This document shows, in pieces, positions 17,402-25,876 of a stretch of 64,000 nt of DNA; the first letter of the stretch is position 1, and every line of letters starts with the position of its first letter. The translations under genes and the position numbers were made by a program. Origin of the DNA: Gammaproteobacteria bacterium (lineage in GTDB: Bacteria > Pseudomonadota > Gammaproteobacteria > Steroidobacterales > Steroidobacteraceae); assembly GCA_025357835.1 (NCBI GenBank), contig JANYLM010000146.1:1-64000 (forward strand). The letters run 5' to 3'. The notes under the pieces are model-generated. The model did no database searches. It saw nothing but the letters and a program-made list of their open reading frames with translations, and had not been told where the DNA came from.

Positions 17402-18733
17402 TCAAAACGGATAGTTGAGCCCGGTGAACGCCGCGACGCCCTCGCTGCCGTAGCCAAGATCGACATATCCGACCACGAAGGGCCGCGCGATGCCGCGGAA
17501 CCCCACACCAAAGACATGGTGGAGATTACTCAGGGGATTCGTACTCGTTCGCCCAAACACCCGGCCGACATCGAGGAAGGGGGTCAACTCCACGTCCACG
17601 ACGGTCGAGGTGGCATCGAAAGACAGGACCTTGCGGCGCAGCTCCACACTGGCGGAAAAGGAATCGCGATCGTAGAAACGCCCGGAGCCGAAGCCGCGCA
17701 ACGGCTGGGGGCCGCCGATCAGGGTACTACCCCCGCCGATACTGCTGAGCGCCCAGAAGGGTACGCCGTGCGAAGTCGGCAAATAACGTATCGACACATG
17801 TCCGGCCACGATCGTGTCCCGCGCAATGGGCCAAAACACGCGCCCGTCGGCTCCCACTTCGCTGTACATGGACTCGTTCACCAAGCCATTGCGGCTGGAC
17901 AGGCCGCCATAGGCAACCAATTGCAGGCCGCGGCTGGGTACGGTCTGGTCATCGCGGGTGTCATAGACCAGGGATAGGCGATTGACGAATTGCTTGTTGG
18001 TACCCACCCCCAGGATGCGGCCGAAGCGGCTTTCGAGGGTCGCGATCTTCGCCAATGTCCCGGGCAGCACCTCGACGACCTGCAGGCGCGCGGTGTAGAG
18101 CAATTGCCAGGCATGAGTCAGATTCAGGCCGGCCTGAATCATTATCTGTTCCTGCGACTTGGTGTAATTCGTTTCGTTGATCGCGGGCGATTTATTACCG
18201 ATGCCGAAGAAACGCGGGGTACCGTCGCGATCGAATATCAGACTGGCATTGAACGACCAGCGACCCTGGCGCAGGCGCCCGCGTTGATACTCGGCATCGA
18301 ACTCGCGTTCGACGCGCTCCTTGATCCCCGCCACCACCGACCATTGTTCGTCCTCGGAAGGGAAACCAAAGATGCGTCCGTGAATACCGTAGCCGAAATA
18401 AGGATTGTGAAGCACATCAGGCGCGATGATGCGATCGATCTCGTGATTCTCATTGGCATGCAGCCAGGTCGGAATGACACCCAGCGTCGTACCGCTGTTC
18501 GGATCAACGTCTATTTCAGGCACTGGAATGAACGGCGCCGTGGCAGGATTGAACCACCTCGACAGACCCTTGCTGGATGTGCCAGGCGGCAGCGGGATGG
18601 GACCGGGCACCGGTGCCTGGGTCGGCTCATTCTCGGGTGTGACCGCCCAGGATGCACTCGTCAGCAGTACTGCGAGCAGCACCGAACTGCGGCGCATGCG
18701 CCGCATCAGGCGGGTCTTGACCTCGGCATTCAC
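17402..18733 (-). CDS. BamA/TamA-family (Omp85-like) outer membrane barrel protein
   Basis: A 443-residue protein with a signal peptide (MRRSSVLLAVLLTSASWA) and a C-terminal surface-antigen (D15) barrel: alternating aromatic strands, VYDTRDDQTVPSRGLQ, LRGFGSGRFYDRD, and a terminal Phe (LNYPF) as the outer-membrane insertion signal. The N-terminal part is too short for the five POTRA domains of BamA, so it is a stand-alone Omp85 relative. Its start overlaps the nucleotidyltransferase stop by 4 nt, making it the last gene of a six-gene operon. It may deliver or expose the operon product at the outer membrane; this is inference. Confidence 0.8.
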   Translation of the reverse strand: MNAEVKTRLMRRMRRSSVLLAVLLTSASWAVTPENEPTQAPVPGPIPLPPGTSSKGLSRWFNPATAPFIPVPEIDVDPNSGTTLGVIPTWLHANENHEIDRIIAPDVLHNPYFGYGIHGRIFGFPSEDEQWSVVAGIKERVEREFDAEYQRGRLRQGRWSFNASLIFDRDGTPRFFGIGNKSPAINETNYTKSQEQIMIQAGLNLTHAWQLLYTARLQVVEVLPGTLAKIATLESRFGRILGVGTNKQFVNRLSLVYDTRDDQTVPSRGLQLVAYGGLSSRNGLVNESMYSEVGADGRVFWPIARDTIVAGHVSIRYLPTSHGVPFWALSSIGGGSTLIGGPQPLRGFGSGRFYDRDSFSASVELRRKVLSFDATSTVVDVELTPFLDVGRVFGRTSTNPLSNLHHVFGVGFRGIARPFVVGYVDLGYGSEGVAAFTGLNYPF

Positions 18734-19497
18734 TGTCCGGCTACCGACAAGGGCTGAAGCTGCGGCAACACTTCATGCGCGGCGCGCACCACGTCGGTGG
18801 GAAAATCGATCTCGATCCACGGCGCCCCGGTCACATCGGCTACCTCGAAGACGTGGCTGCGCTCGCGCAGCAAATCGCGCACCGCTTCTTCATGGGGCAT
18901 ATGCGCGCAGTCGCGCGCGACATAGTCTGCCACCAGCGCCGCAAGCCGGCGCGCGCCGGCATGATCGAAGCGGAAGAAGCCAACCGACTCGCCGATGGTG
19001 TCGTACTTCAAATCCGCCGCGAGCTGCTTGCGCAATTCGATGGGCACGCCGCCGCTAATGCATAGCTTGACGGGCTCGTCGCCGGCCTCGAAATCGCGGT
19101 CGATCAGCACGCGGTTGACCGATTGCTGGCCCGCCACCAGCGCGTTCGCGATGCGCTCGTCGTACAGCACATCGGCATCCATCAACAGAACGTCGCCGCC
19201 GCGGGTCATGGCGTCGGCAACGGTGTGCACGGTCAGCACACTGCCGAGTTCGAAGCGCGGATTCAGCACGATCTCGGGCCGGGGCTGCCAGCGCAACCGG
19301 TCGAGTTCGGCCTCCACCCGTTCGTGACGGTAGCCAAGCGCCAAAACGATGTCGTGAACACCGGCATTTTTGAGCACGCGCAAATGCCGTTCGAGCAGGC
19401 TCATGGCGCCGAATTGCAGCAGGCATTTGGGCATCTGCCTGTCGTCGGCTTGTTGCAGTCGCAGGCCGCGGCCGGCCGCGAGAATAATGGCGCGCAT
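18730..19497 (-). CDS. sugar/alcohol-phosphate nucleotidyltransferase (phosphocholine cytidylyltransferase-like)
   Basis: A 255-residue NTP-transferase with the signature ILAAGRGLRL at the N-terminus, the Lys-containing PKCLLQFG, and VLLMDADVLYD as the metal-binding Asp segment. The size and pattern match the family annotated as phosphocholine or inositol-phosphate cytidylyltransferases, which make CDP-alcohols. It sits in an operon with a CDP-alcohol phosphotransferase, so a CTP:phospho-alcohol cytidylyltransferase is the likeliest role. The alcohol is not known. It overlaps the downstream barrel protein by 4 nt. Confidence 0.82.
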   Translation of the reverse strand: MRAIILAAGRGLRLQQADDRQMPKCLLQFGAMSLLERHLRVLKNAGVHDIVLALGYRHERVEAELDRLRWQPRPEIVLNPRFELGSVLTVHTVADAMTRGGDVLLMDADVLYDERIANALVAGQQSVNRVLIDRDFEAGDEPVKLCISGGVPIELRKQLAADLKYDTIGESVGFFRFDHAGARRLAALVADYVARDCAHMPHEEAVRDLLRERSHVFEVADVTGAPWIEIDFPTDVVRAAHEVLPQLQPLSVAGQ

Positions 19498-19530
19498 TGA
19501 AATCCTTTGGATAATTTGGCGGCGGGAATA

Positions 19531-20511
19531 TTACACGGCGGCAGTGCGGGCGCGCGACGCAAGGTGCAGGTACAGCAGGCCCGGCGCACCCAGCAGAAGT
19601 TCGCGTGCCCGCTTCGCGAGGGACAGTGCCAATGCCGCGTCGGGCGGCAGGCCCGCCAGCGGCGCGAGCAGCAAGTATCCGCCCTCCTGCACACCAAGCG
19701 CACCGGGAATGGCGAAGGCCGCGCCGCGAATGGCTTGCCCCAGGCTTTCCAGCAGCAACGCATCCATCCATCCCACCGGACGATGAATAAGCTGCAAAAT
19801 CAGATATACCTCACCGGTGCCGACCAGCCAACCGACCAAGCTCAATAAAAAACTGGCGGCCACCGGCCCGCCGCGGCCGTAGGTGAGCTGCACTTCGACA
19901 TCGATGGCTTCAGCCTGGTTCATCCACCGCGACCAATCGCGCTTGCCTGAAAATCGCGTGGCGGCGCGCATCACCTTGCTGAAGAAGCCACGCCGCTGCA
20001 TCCAATAAAATCCCCCCACCTGCAGCGCCAGCAGGCCGCTCGCTATTAACGACGAGGTACGCAGCGCCTGCTCTGAAATATGGCTGGCCTGCGCGCTCGC
20101 CAAGGCAGCGCCCAGAAGCGCGAAAGCGATTTGCGCGAAGGTTTGCAGCGTGGTGCTGACCGTAATGGCCGCGGCCGCGTTCTGCATGCTCATACCGCGC
20201 TGCGCCAGATGGCGAGCCATCAGCACCGGGCCGCCGATCTGCCCTGCCGGCATCAAGCTATTGGCGGATTCACCCGCCCAGCGCGCTAGCAGTGCATCTC
20301 GCATGGAATCGCGCGCCTTGCCGCCGACGAACAACACACGAATCGCCACGGCATCGAGCAGCAGCGGCAGCAGATGAAATAGCGCAACCAGCACCAGTCC
20401 CCAGCCGGCCAGCGCCAGGGTGGCCACCACCGCCGGCAGTCCTTGCGAGACCAGCAGACCGATGAACAGCAGCACACCCGCCGACAAGGCCCAGGCCGCC
20501 GCCTGCGTCAT
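19531..20511 (-). CDS. flippase-like integral membrane protein (lysylphosphatidylglycerol synthase TM domain)
   Basis: A 326-residue protein with about 8 hydrophobic segments and the LPG_synthase_TM pattern (AGESANSLMPAGQIGGPVLMARHL, here split over residues about 79-102; later FAIPGALGVQEGGYLL). Members of this group flip or modify lipids; the aminoacyl-transferase domain of MprF is absent, leaving only the flippase-type part. It overlaps the 2OG oxygenase by 4 nt. In this operon it could flip the product lipid across the inner membrane. Confidence 0.8.
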   Translation of the reverse strand: MTQAAAWALSAGVLLFIGLLVSQGLPAVVATLALAGWGLVLVALFHLLPLLLDAVAIRVLFVGGKARDSMRDALLARWAGESANSLMPAGQIGGPVLMARHLAQRGMSMQNAAAAITVSTTLQTFAQIAFALLGAALASAQASHISEQALRTSSLIASGLLALQVGGFYWMQRRGFFSKVMRAATRFSGKRDWSRWMNQAEAIDVEVQLTYGRGGPVAASFLLSLVGWLVGTGEVYLILQLIHRPVGWMDALLLESLGQAIRGAAFAIPGALGVQEGGYLLLAPLAGLPPDAALALSLAKRARELLLGAPGLLYLHLASRARTAAV

Positions 20512-21341
20512 ACGCTTGCGCCTCCCGCGGCGGCGCGATCCTTGCGGTGGCGGCGAAATACCTGGCGAAAGCCGAAGTAAGCGACCGCGTCCTTCAAATT
20601 GGAAATGACACGCCGCCAGGGACGCATGGTCGGGTCCGTCACGTATTCAAAGGTCAGCGACACACGCATTTCATTTTGGGCCAGCGGCGTGATGCGGTGG
20701 CGTAATTTGTCTCCGTCGAAAAACACCAACCCCCCCGGTGGGAGTCGCACCGAACCCGGCACCATCCCGACACCGGGCTCACGCGTGTGCAATTCGTAGT
20801 CCAGCCGGCACGAGGATTCGTCGACGACACCCAGCAGCAAGGTGTAGCGGCGGCCGGCATAATAAGAAGTATCGTAGTGCCAACCGATGTGGTCGCCGGG
20901 TCGCGTATAAAAATACAGCGCATAGGCGTGCGGATCCTGGGGCGGAGACTGTTGCAAGCGTTCGCCGGCCAGCCGCCCCAGCCAATCGATCAGGGTCGGC
21001 GAGCGATATAGATCGGCAACGAACGGCGCCAGACGGTCGATGGTGTGGCGGCTTACGCTGCCGCCCTGCTTGTGGCCCGGCAGGAAATTGCGGTTCACCG
21101 ATGCCCTTACCGCGCCGACGGCGGCGGTCAGTTTCGCAGTGATTTCGGGCGCCAGAAAGTCCTCTAGATAGACGAAAGCACCCTGCGCAACGAACTCACG
21201 GCGCAGGGGTTCCACCGCGAAGTTCCGCAGCCGCAAATTCATGAATTGCTCGGCATTCGGCGCCGTTTGATTTGCGCCAATTCGCACAGACGCGGTAATG
21301 CTCTGCGGAAGCTGGCCGCTCCCCGTATCGGGCGCGGCCAT
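20508..21341 (-). CDS. 2-oxoglutarate/Fe(II)-dependent oxygenase
   Basis: A 277-residue double-stranded beta-helix oxygenase. The iron triad is visible: H155 and D157 in GWHYDTSYY and H215 in DKLRHRITPL, followed by R226 as the likely 2-oxoglutarate anchor. GGLVFFDGDKL is typical of prolyl-hydroxylase-like members. Its ATG directly follows the TAA of the preceding CDP-alcohol phosphotransferase gene; an internal Met34 is an alternative start. It would hydroxylate a substrate of the operon pathway, perhaps the lipid head group or an acyl chain. That is inference. Confidence 0.8.
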   Translation of the reverse strand: MAAPDTGSGQLPQSITASVRIGANQTAPNAEQFMNLRLRNFAVEPLRREFVAQGAFVYLEDFLAPEITAKLTAAVGAVRASVNRNFLPGHKQGGSVSRHTIDRLAPFVADLYRSPTLIDWLGRLAGERLQQSPPQDPHAYALYFYTRPGDHIGWHYDTSYYAGRRYTLLLGVVDESSCRLDYELHTREPGVGMVPGSVRLPPGGLVFFDGDKLRHRITPLAQNEMRVSLTFEYVTDPTMRPWRRVISNLKDAVAYFGFRQVFRRHRKDRAAAGGASV

Positions 21342-22004
21342 TTAGTGCGCGACCCGCGCGGCCTGACGCCGCGGCACCCGACGGTAGTCGATCACCACCC
21401 AGACAGCGAACAGCGGAGCGCACAGCGCCGCCGCAACCAGAAACGGCAGTACGGCATCGCCAAGAGTCACCAGAGGCAGCAAGTACAACACGTCTTCGGT
21501 TTCGAACCCACCCAACGAGCCTTGTCGGCTGGCAGCCTTGCCGGCCATGTCCTCGATGCGCATGCGCAAAAAGAAAATCAGCGCGATGGCGCAGCCGGCA
21601 AGCAGTCCGAGCACGGCCGGAGGGATCTGCAAGGAGTTCGCTGGATTGTCACCCACGCCGATGCCGATGGCGATAAACAGCAGTATGGTCACCACGGCGT
21701 CGCTTGCCAGGTCGTATACATGTCCGATCCGGCTACTTTTGCCGCTTATGCGCGCCAATTCGCCATCCGTATGATCTAGAAAATTAGACAAGACCAGCAG
21801 CAACGCGGCCAGATTCGACCAAACGTAGGTTCCGGGTAGAAACGCCGCTGCGGCCGCAAGACCCACCCCTAAGCGGACCGTTGTCAGGTGATTGGGCGTG
21901 ACCCAGCTATCTTTGAGCGGCGCGACCAGATGGCGTGCCAGGCGCGCATCCCATGGACGCTGCGCCACGGGGCCTGAATACCTTGTACGCTCGGGTGTCG
22001 ACAT
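21342..22004 (-). CDS. CDP-alcohol phosphotransferase family membrane protein
   Basis: A 220-residue membrane protein with the complete family motif D-x2-D-G-x2-A-R-x8-G-x3-D-x3-D: D77, D80, G81, A84, R85, G94, D98 and D102. About six hydrophobic segments follow. Such enzymes join a CDP-alcohol to an alcohol acceptor, releasing CMP, as in phospholipid synthesis. It is distinct from pgsA at 23416-24018 and is flanked by the Rieske gene (9-nt gap) and the 2OG oxygenase (0-nt gap). With the nucleotidyltransferase it makes a plausible two-step head-group transfer route. Confidence 0.85.
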   Translation of the reverse strand: MSTPERTRYSGPVAQRPWDARLARHLVAPLKDSWVTPNHLTTVRLGVGLAAAAAFLPGTYVWSNLAALLLVLSNFLDHTDGELARISGKSSRIGHVYDLASDAVVTILLFIAIGIGVGDNPANSLQIPPAVLGLLAGCAIALIFFLRMRIEDMAGKAASRQGSLGGFETEDVLYLLPLVTLGDAVLPFLVAAALCAPLFAVWVVIDYRRVPRRQAARVAH

Positions 22005-22013
22005 GATGCGGGC

Positions 22014-23111
22014 TTATTCGATGGGCTTGCCGCAGCGAGCCAGTACGGCGCGAAGGTCGCGTATGGGCGGAAACACTTCATTGTTCCAGTCCGCGCCCTG
22101 GGCGTCATAGGCCCGCTGTTCGTGTTCCACGATCTCCTTATCCTCGCGGAAAATATTTTCCGTAAACCAAGTCACGAATGGCCACACCGCGTGAATGATT
22201 CCCGGCATTCGCGGCTTCTTCACCGATAAGTAGCCGTAGGTGCGATTGGTGCGCTGCTCGGCGTCCAGCGGCGTATAGCCCAGCCACACGTCGAGCACCG
22301 GATCATCGGATTGCTGGATGTCGCGCCCCACCCAGACCTTCAGGCTCTGGGTTGGATAGTCGGTGCGAATCCGCATATGGTCGCAGAAATCCTTCTTGGC
22401 CTCGCCGCGCTTGCGCATCAAGTCCACGATGACGTGTTCGCCCATCGAGGATTTCCCTTCGGTACGGCTGAAGCTGTATTCCACCTGCGCCCAATCGTCG
22501 CCGTGTTGCCTCCCTAAGCACCGGGCCCTGATCGAGCCCATCTGCTTGCGGTGCATGAACTGGTGATTCATGTCGAAAAGATTCTCGTGCATGAAAGTGT
22601 AGTGGCAAGCCACTTCGCGGTTAAGCTGCCGCGTCTTGTAGTCCTTGCGCTGCGAGGAACCCAGACCCCCGGGCAGTCGGCTCTGCGCCAAGGCCGCATC
22701 GCCGGGAAAGACGAAGATCAGGCCGTCCAGTTCGCGCGCGGGATAGCTCTTGACTCCGGTTGGCAGCCGATCCGTGCCGAGATAGGGCACGTTCACGCAT
22801 TTTCCCGTCCGATTGTAAGTCCAGCCGTGATAATGGCACTTGAGCTCATCGCCGCTCACCACCCCAAGGTGCAAGGGCACCTGGCGGTGCGCGCAGCGAT
22901 CCTCGAGTGCGAACACCTGCCCGCTCTTGCCGCGGTAGAGCACAATGGGCAGCCCGGCGAAACGGCGCCCGAGCGTTTTGCCTGTCTTGAGTTCTTCGGA
23001 CCAGGCCATGGGATACCAATGATCGGGATGCGCGCCCACACGACGCAAGTCGAGTGCGTTCGGTGAATTAGCGGCAGATATGCTGACTAGCTGGGAACTG
23101 TCTTCGGACAT
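22014..23111 (-). CDS. Rieske non-heme iron oxygenase, alpha-subunit type
   Basis: A 365-residue oxygenase. The Rieske 2Fe-2S ligands are C73 and H75 (CAHR) and C92 and H95 (CHYH). The mononuclear iron site reads NLFDMNHQFMH with D180, H183 and H187; the three-residue spacing between the two His is that of carbazole-dioxygenase-like and other single-component-type Rieske enzymes. No reductase or ferredoxin gene is adjacent, so electrons must come from elsewhere. It is the first gene of the six-gene operon and starts about 38 nt from the 3' end of tRNA-Cys on the same strand. Substrate unknown. Confidence 0.85.
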   Translation of the reverse strand: MSEDSSQLVSISAANSPNALDLRRVGAHPDHWYPMAWSEELKTGKTLGRRFAGLPIVLYRGKSGQVFALEDRCAHRQVPLHLGVVSGDELKCHYHGWTYNRTGKCVNVPYLGTDRLPTGVKSYPARELDGLIFVFPGDAALAQSRLPGGLGSSQRKDYKTRQLNREVACHYTFMHENLFDMNHQFMHRKQMGSIRARCLGRQHGDDWAQVEYSFSRTEGKSSMGEHVIVDLMRKRGEAKKDFCDHMRIRTDYPTQSLKVWVGRDIQQSDDPVLDVWLGYTPLDAEQRTNRTYGYLSVKKPRMPGIIHAVWPFVTWFTENIFREDKEIVEHEQRAYDAQGADWNNEVFPPIRDLRAVLARCGKPIE

Positions 23112-23149
23112 CGTCGGGTTCCAGTCGATGCCCGGGATGGTACCCGAAA

Positions 23150-23223
23150 TGGAGGCTAGGAGCGGAATCGAACCGCTGTACGCGGCTTTGCAGGCCGCTG
23201 CATGACCACTCTGCCACCTAGCC
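23150..23223 (-). tRNA. tRNA-Cys (anticodon GCA)
   Basis: A 74-nt gene with acceptor stem GGCTAGG/CCTAGCC, anticodon loop CTGCAAA giving GCA, T-arm GGTTCGATTCC and encoded CCA. It lies downstream of pgsA and tRNA-Gly in the order seen in E. coli (glyW-cysT). A terminator-like hairpin separates it from tRNA-Gly. Confidence 0.97.
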
Positions 23224-23229
23224 TTGGTG

Positions 23230-23261
23230 AAAAATAACCAACCCCGGACTTGCCGGGGTTG
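23230..23261 (-). terminator. intrinsic terminator-like hairpin between tRNA-Gly and tRNA-Cys
   Basis: On the minus strand a 9-bp GC-rich stem (CAACCCCGG, loop CAAGT, CCGGGGTTG) is followed by GGTTATTTTT. Plus-strand arms are 23239-23247 and 23253-23261. It could end the pgsA/tRNA-Gly transcript or act as a processing site in a common tRNA precursor. Confidence 0.6.
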
Positions 23262-23272
23262 TGGTCAGAAAC

Positions 23273-23348
<76 letters not shown>

Positions 23349-23415
23349 CCTAAACAGACGCGCAATTGTAGGGCCGCGCCGCCGAGAGTCAAGGAGAACG
23401 CAGTGCGAAATGGCG

Positions 23416-24018
23416 CTAAAGCCTTGAACTACCCCGCAATTCGGGCCAAGCCAAGCGTAGGTATTGAACCATGGACCAGAGCGTGAGCACCGCCGCCACG
23501 GCCGTCAACACCAACCCCAACTTGTACGTCGGGATGCCGAAAAGGTTCTGCCGAAACAGCAACAGCGACAGTCCGACGATCTGCATAATGGTCTTGTACT
23601 TGCCCAGCACCGACACCTTGATGCGAGCCCGGGCGCCGATTTCAGCCATCCATTCACGCAGCGCCGACACAGCGATTTCGCGGCCGATGATGACCACCGC
23701 GACTATGACCATGAACCAGCGCGGATCCTTGCTGACGATCAATACCAATGCGGCGGCAACGATGAGTTTGTCGGCGACCGGGTCCAAGAAGGCGCCCAGG
23801 CGCGAAGTTTGGCCCAATTTGCGGGCGTAATAACCGTCCAAGCTGTCGGTTATGCCGGCCAGAGCGAAAGCCGCGCACGCCGCCGGATCGGCGTAGGGAT
23901 AGGGTAGCAAGTAAAACAACGCGAGGATCGCGGGAATCATCAAAATGCGCAGCCACGTCAGCGTGTTCGGCACATTCCAATGCGATTGACCGTCAGCGCC
24001 CTGGGTGGAGGTGCTCAT
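23416..24018 (-). CDS. pgsA: CDP-diacylglycerol-glycerol-3-phosphate 3-phosphatidyltransferase
   Basis: A 200-residue membrane protein with the CDP-alcohol phosphotransferase motif DSLDGYYAR...GAFLDPVADK (all four Asp present) and a typical PgsA start NVPNTLTWLRI. It makes phosphatidylglycerol phosphate, the committed step to phosphatidylglycerol and cardiolipin. It overlaps uvrC by 26 nt and is followed by tRNA-Gly and tRNA-Cys, the classical gammaproteobacterial order. Confidence 0.95.
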   Translation of the reverse strand: MSTSTQGADGQSHWNVPNTLTWLRILMIPAILALFYLLPYPYADPAACAAFALAGITDSLDGYYARKLGQTSRLGAFLDPVADKLIVAAALVLIVSKDPRWFMVIVAVVIIGREIAVSALREWMAEIGARARIKVSVLGKYKTIMQIVGLSLLLFRQNLFGIPTYKLGLVLTAVAAVLTLWSMVQYLRLAWPELRGSSRL

Positions 24019-25876
24019 AAATTACCTCGGCGAGCTCGCGCCCTAACCCTCGGATTTGCACGAAATCCTCGACTCCGGCACGCAAAATCCCCTGCAAGCC
24101 ACCGAACTGTTTCAGTAGCTCGCGTCGTTTGACGGGCCCCAAGCCCGGAATAGTTTCCAGTATCGACTGGTTATGACGCTTGGCCCGTTTGCGCCGGTGT
24201 CCCGTGATCGCGAAACGATGCGCTTCGTCGCGCACGCGCTGAATCAGATGTAGGGCTCGCGAGTCCGCAGCCAGTATAGTGGGCGTCCCCTGCCCCAACA
24301 AGAACAGTTGCTCCTGGCCCGGTCGCCGGTCGGCGCCCTTGGCGACGCCTATCAACATAATTCCGTCCATGCCCAGCTCCTTAAGCACCGCGGCAGCCTC
24401 AGCAAGCTGTCCCTTGCCACCGTCGATGAGCAAGATGTCCGGCTTGGGAGTTTCGCCGTCGCGCACGCGCTTATACCGCCGCGTCAGAGCCTGGTGCATG
24501 GCGGCATAGTCATCGCCGGGTTGAATCCCGCCGATGTTGAAGCGCCGGTAATCGCTCTTGATCGGACCCTCCTCGCCGAACACCACGCACGAAGCCACCG
24601 TATCGGTGCCGCCGGTGTGACTGATGTCGAAGCATTCGATGCGGTTCGGCGCCTCCTCCAGATCAAAGGCCTCGCGCAAATCTTCCAGGCTGGACTCGAT
24701 GCTGGCGCGCGCCAGGCCGCGCATGGTCAGCGCCTGTTCGGCGTTGTTGTGCATCATCTCTAGCCAGCGCGCGCGAATGCCGCGCACCGAGGCGGCAATG
24801 CGCACCTTGCGGCCGGAGCGCTGTGCCAGAGTCGCCTCGAGCAGGGTCATTTCATCGAACTCGCTCTCGACGATGATTTCCTGCGGCGCCTCTCGATCCA
24901 GATAGTACTGCGTGACGAAGGCCGCCAGGACTTCTGCCGGCTCGGCCAGAGGAGCTTTGGGAAAAAATGTCGTGCTCCCCAAGCTTTGGCCGGCGCGAAT
25001 GAACATTAAGGCCACGCAGTACTCGCCGTTGCCCGCCGCGACCGCAATGACGTCTGCATCGTGATCGATGTCGGCGGTAACGATTTGCTGCGCCTGAACG
25101 GCCTTGAGTTTCGCCATCTGGTCGCGCAGCTGCGCGGCCTCTTCGAAGTGCAGGCGCTCCGCGGCTGCCTCCATACGACGGCCGAGGTCCTGGCTCACCT
25201 CGTCGTTGCGCCCTTCCAGTACCTTGATGGCCGCGCCCACGTCGTGTGCGTAACTGTCCTTGGAAATGAGGCCCACGCAGGGCGCCGTGCAGCGCTGGAT
25301 CTGGTATTGCAAGCACGGCCGCGAACGATTGGCGAAGTAGGTATCGTCGCAATTTCGCAGGCGAAATAGCTTCTGCACCTGCTGCAAGGTCTCGCGCACC
25401 GCGCCGGCCGACGGGTAAGGCCCGAAGAACCGCCCCGGCTGCTTGCGCGATCCCCGGTAAAAGGCGAGGCGCGGAAACTCGTGCTGGGTGTCGAAATGTA
25501 GATAGGGAAAGCTCTTATCGTCGCGCAATACCACGTTGAATCGCGGCCGATACTTTTTGATGAGATTGAATTCCAGCAACAGCGCTTCGGTGTCGGAATT
25601 CGTGATGGTGACTTCCATGCTCGCGGTTTTCGCGACCAGCGCCAGGACCTTGGGCTGCATGTTGCTGGGCAGAAAGTACGACCCCACCCGGCTCTTGAGA
25701 TTGCGCGCCTTGCCCACGTACAGAATCTCGGCCTTCGCATCGAGCATTCGGTAGACGCCCGGACGGCCCGGCAGGCTATCGACGAAGGCTTTGGCGTCGA
25801 ATGGGGCCGCGGCAGCGTTTGCGGGCGCAGCCGCCGGGCCGGGCAAGGCCAGGGGTGATTTTCGCTCCGCGTTCAT
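23993..25876 (-). CDS. uvrC: excinuclease ABC subunit C
   Basis: A 627-residue protein of normal UvrC length. It has an N-terminal GIY-YIG domain (PGVYRMLD...ILYVGKARNLKSR), a UVR motif region (RMEAAAERLHFEEAAQLRDQ), a C-terminal RNase H-like endonuclease part (RIECFDISHTGG) and helix-hairpin-helix ends (ETIPGLGPVKRRELLKQFGG). It makes both incisions in nucleotide excision repair with UvrA and UvrB. It overlaps the UDG gene by 4 nt and pgsA by 26 nt. Confidence 0.97.
   Translation of the reverse strand: MNAERKSPLALPGPAAAPANAAAAPFDAKAFVDSLPGRPGVYRMLDAKAEILYVGKARNLKSRVGSYFLPSNMQPKVLALVAKTASMEVTITNSDTEALLLEFNLIKKYRPRFNVVLRDDKSFPYLHFDTQHEFPRLAFYRGSRKQPGRFFGPYPSAGAVRETLQQVQKLFRLRNCDDTYFANRSRPCLQYQIQRCTAPCVGLISKDSYAHDVGAAIKVLEGRNDEVSQDLGRRMEAAAERLHFEEAAQLRDQMAKLKAVQAQQIVTADIDHDADVIAVAAGNGEYCVALMFIRAGQSLGSTTFFPKAPLAEPAEVLAAFVTQYYLDREAPQEIIVESEFDEMTLLEATLAQRSGRKVRIAASVRGIRARWLEMMHNNAEQALTMRGLARASIESSLEDLREAFDLEEAPNRIECFDISHTGGTDTVASCVVFGEEGPIKSDYRRFNIGGIQPGDDYAAMHQALTRRYKRVRDGETPKPDILLIDGGKGQLAEAAAVLKELGMDGIMLIGVAKGADRRPGQEQLFLLGQGTPTILAADSRALHLIQRVRDEAHRFAITGHRRKRAKRHNQSILETIPGLGPVKRRELLKQFGGLQGILRAGVEDFVQIRGLGRELAEVIYEHLHPGR

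Noticed and set aside
13890-23223. Integration att sites at the tRNA-Leu and tRNA-Cys ends
   Set aside because: No duplicated 3' tRNA segment and no integrase gene was seen within the interval.
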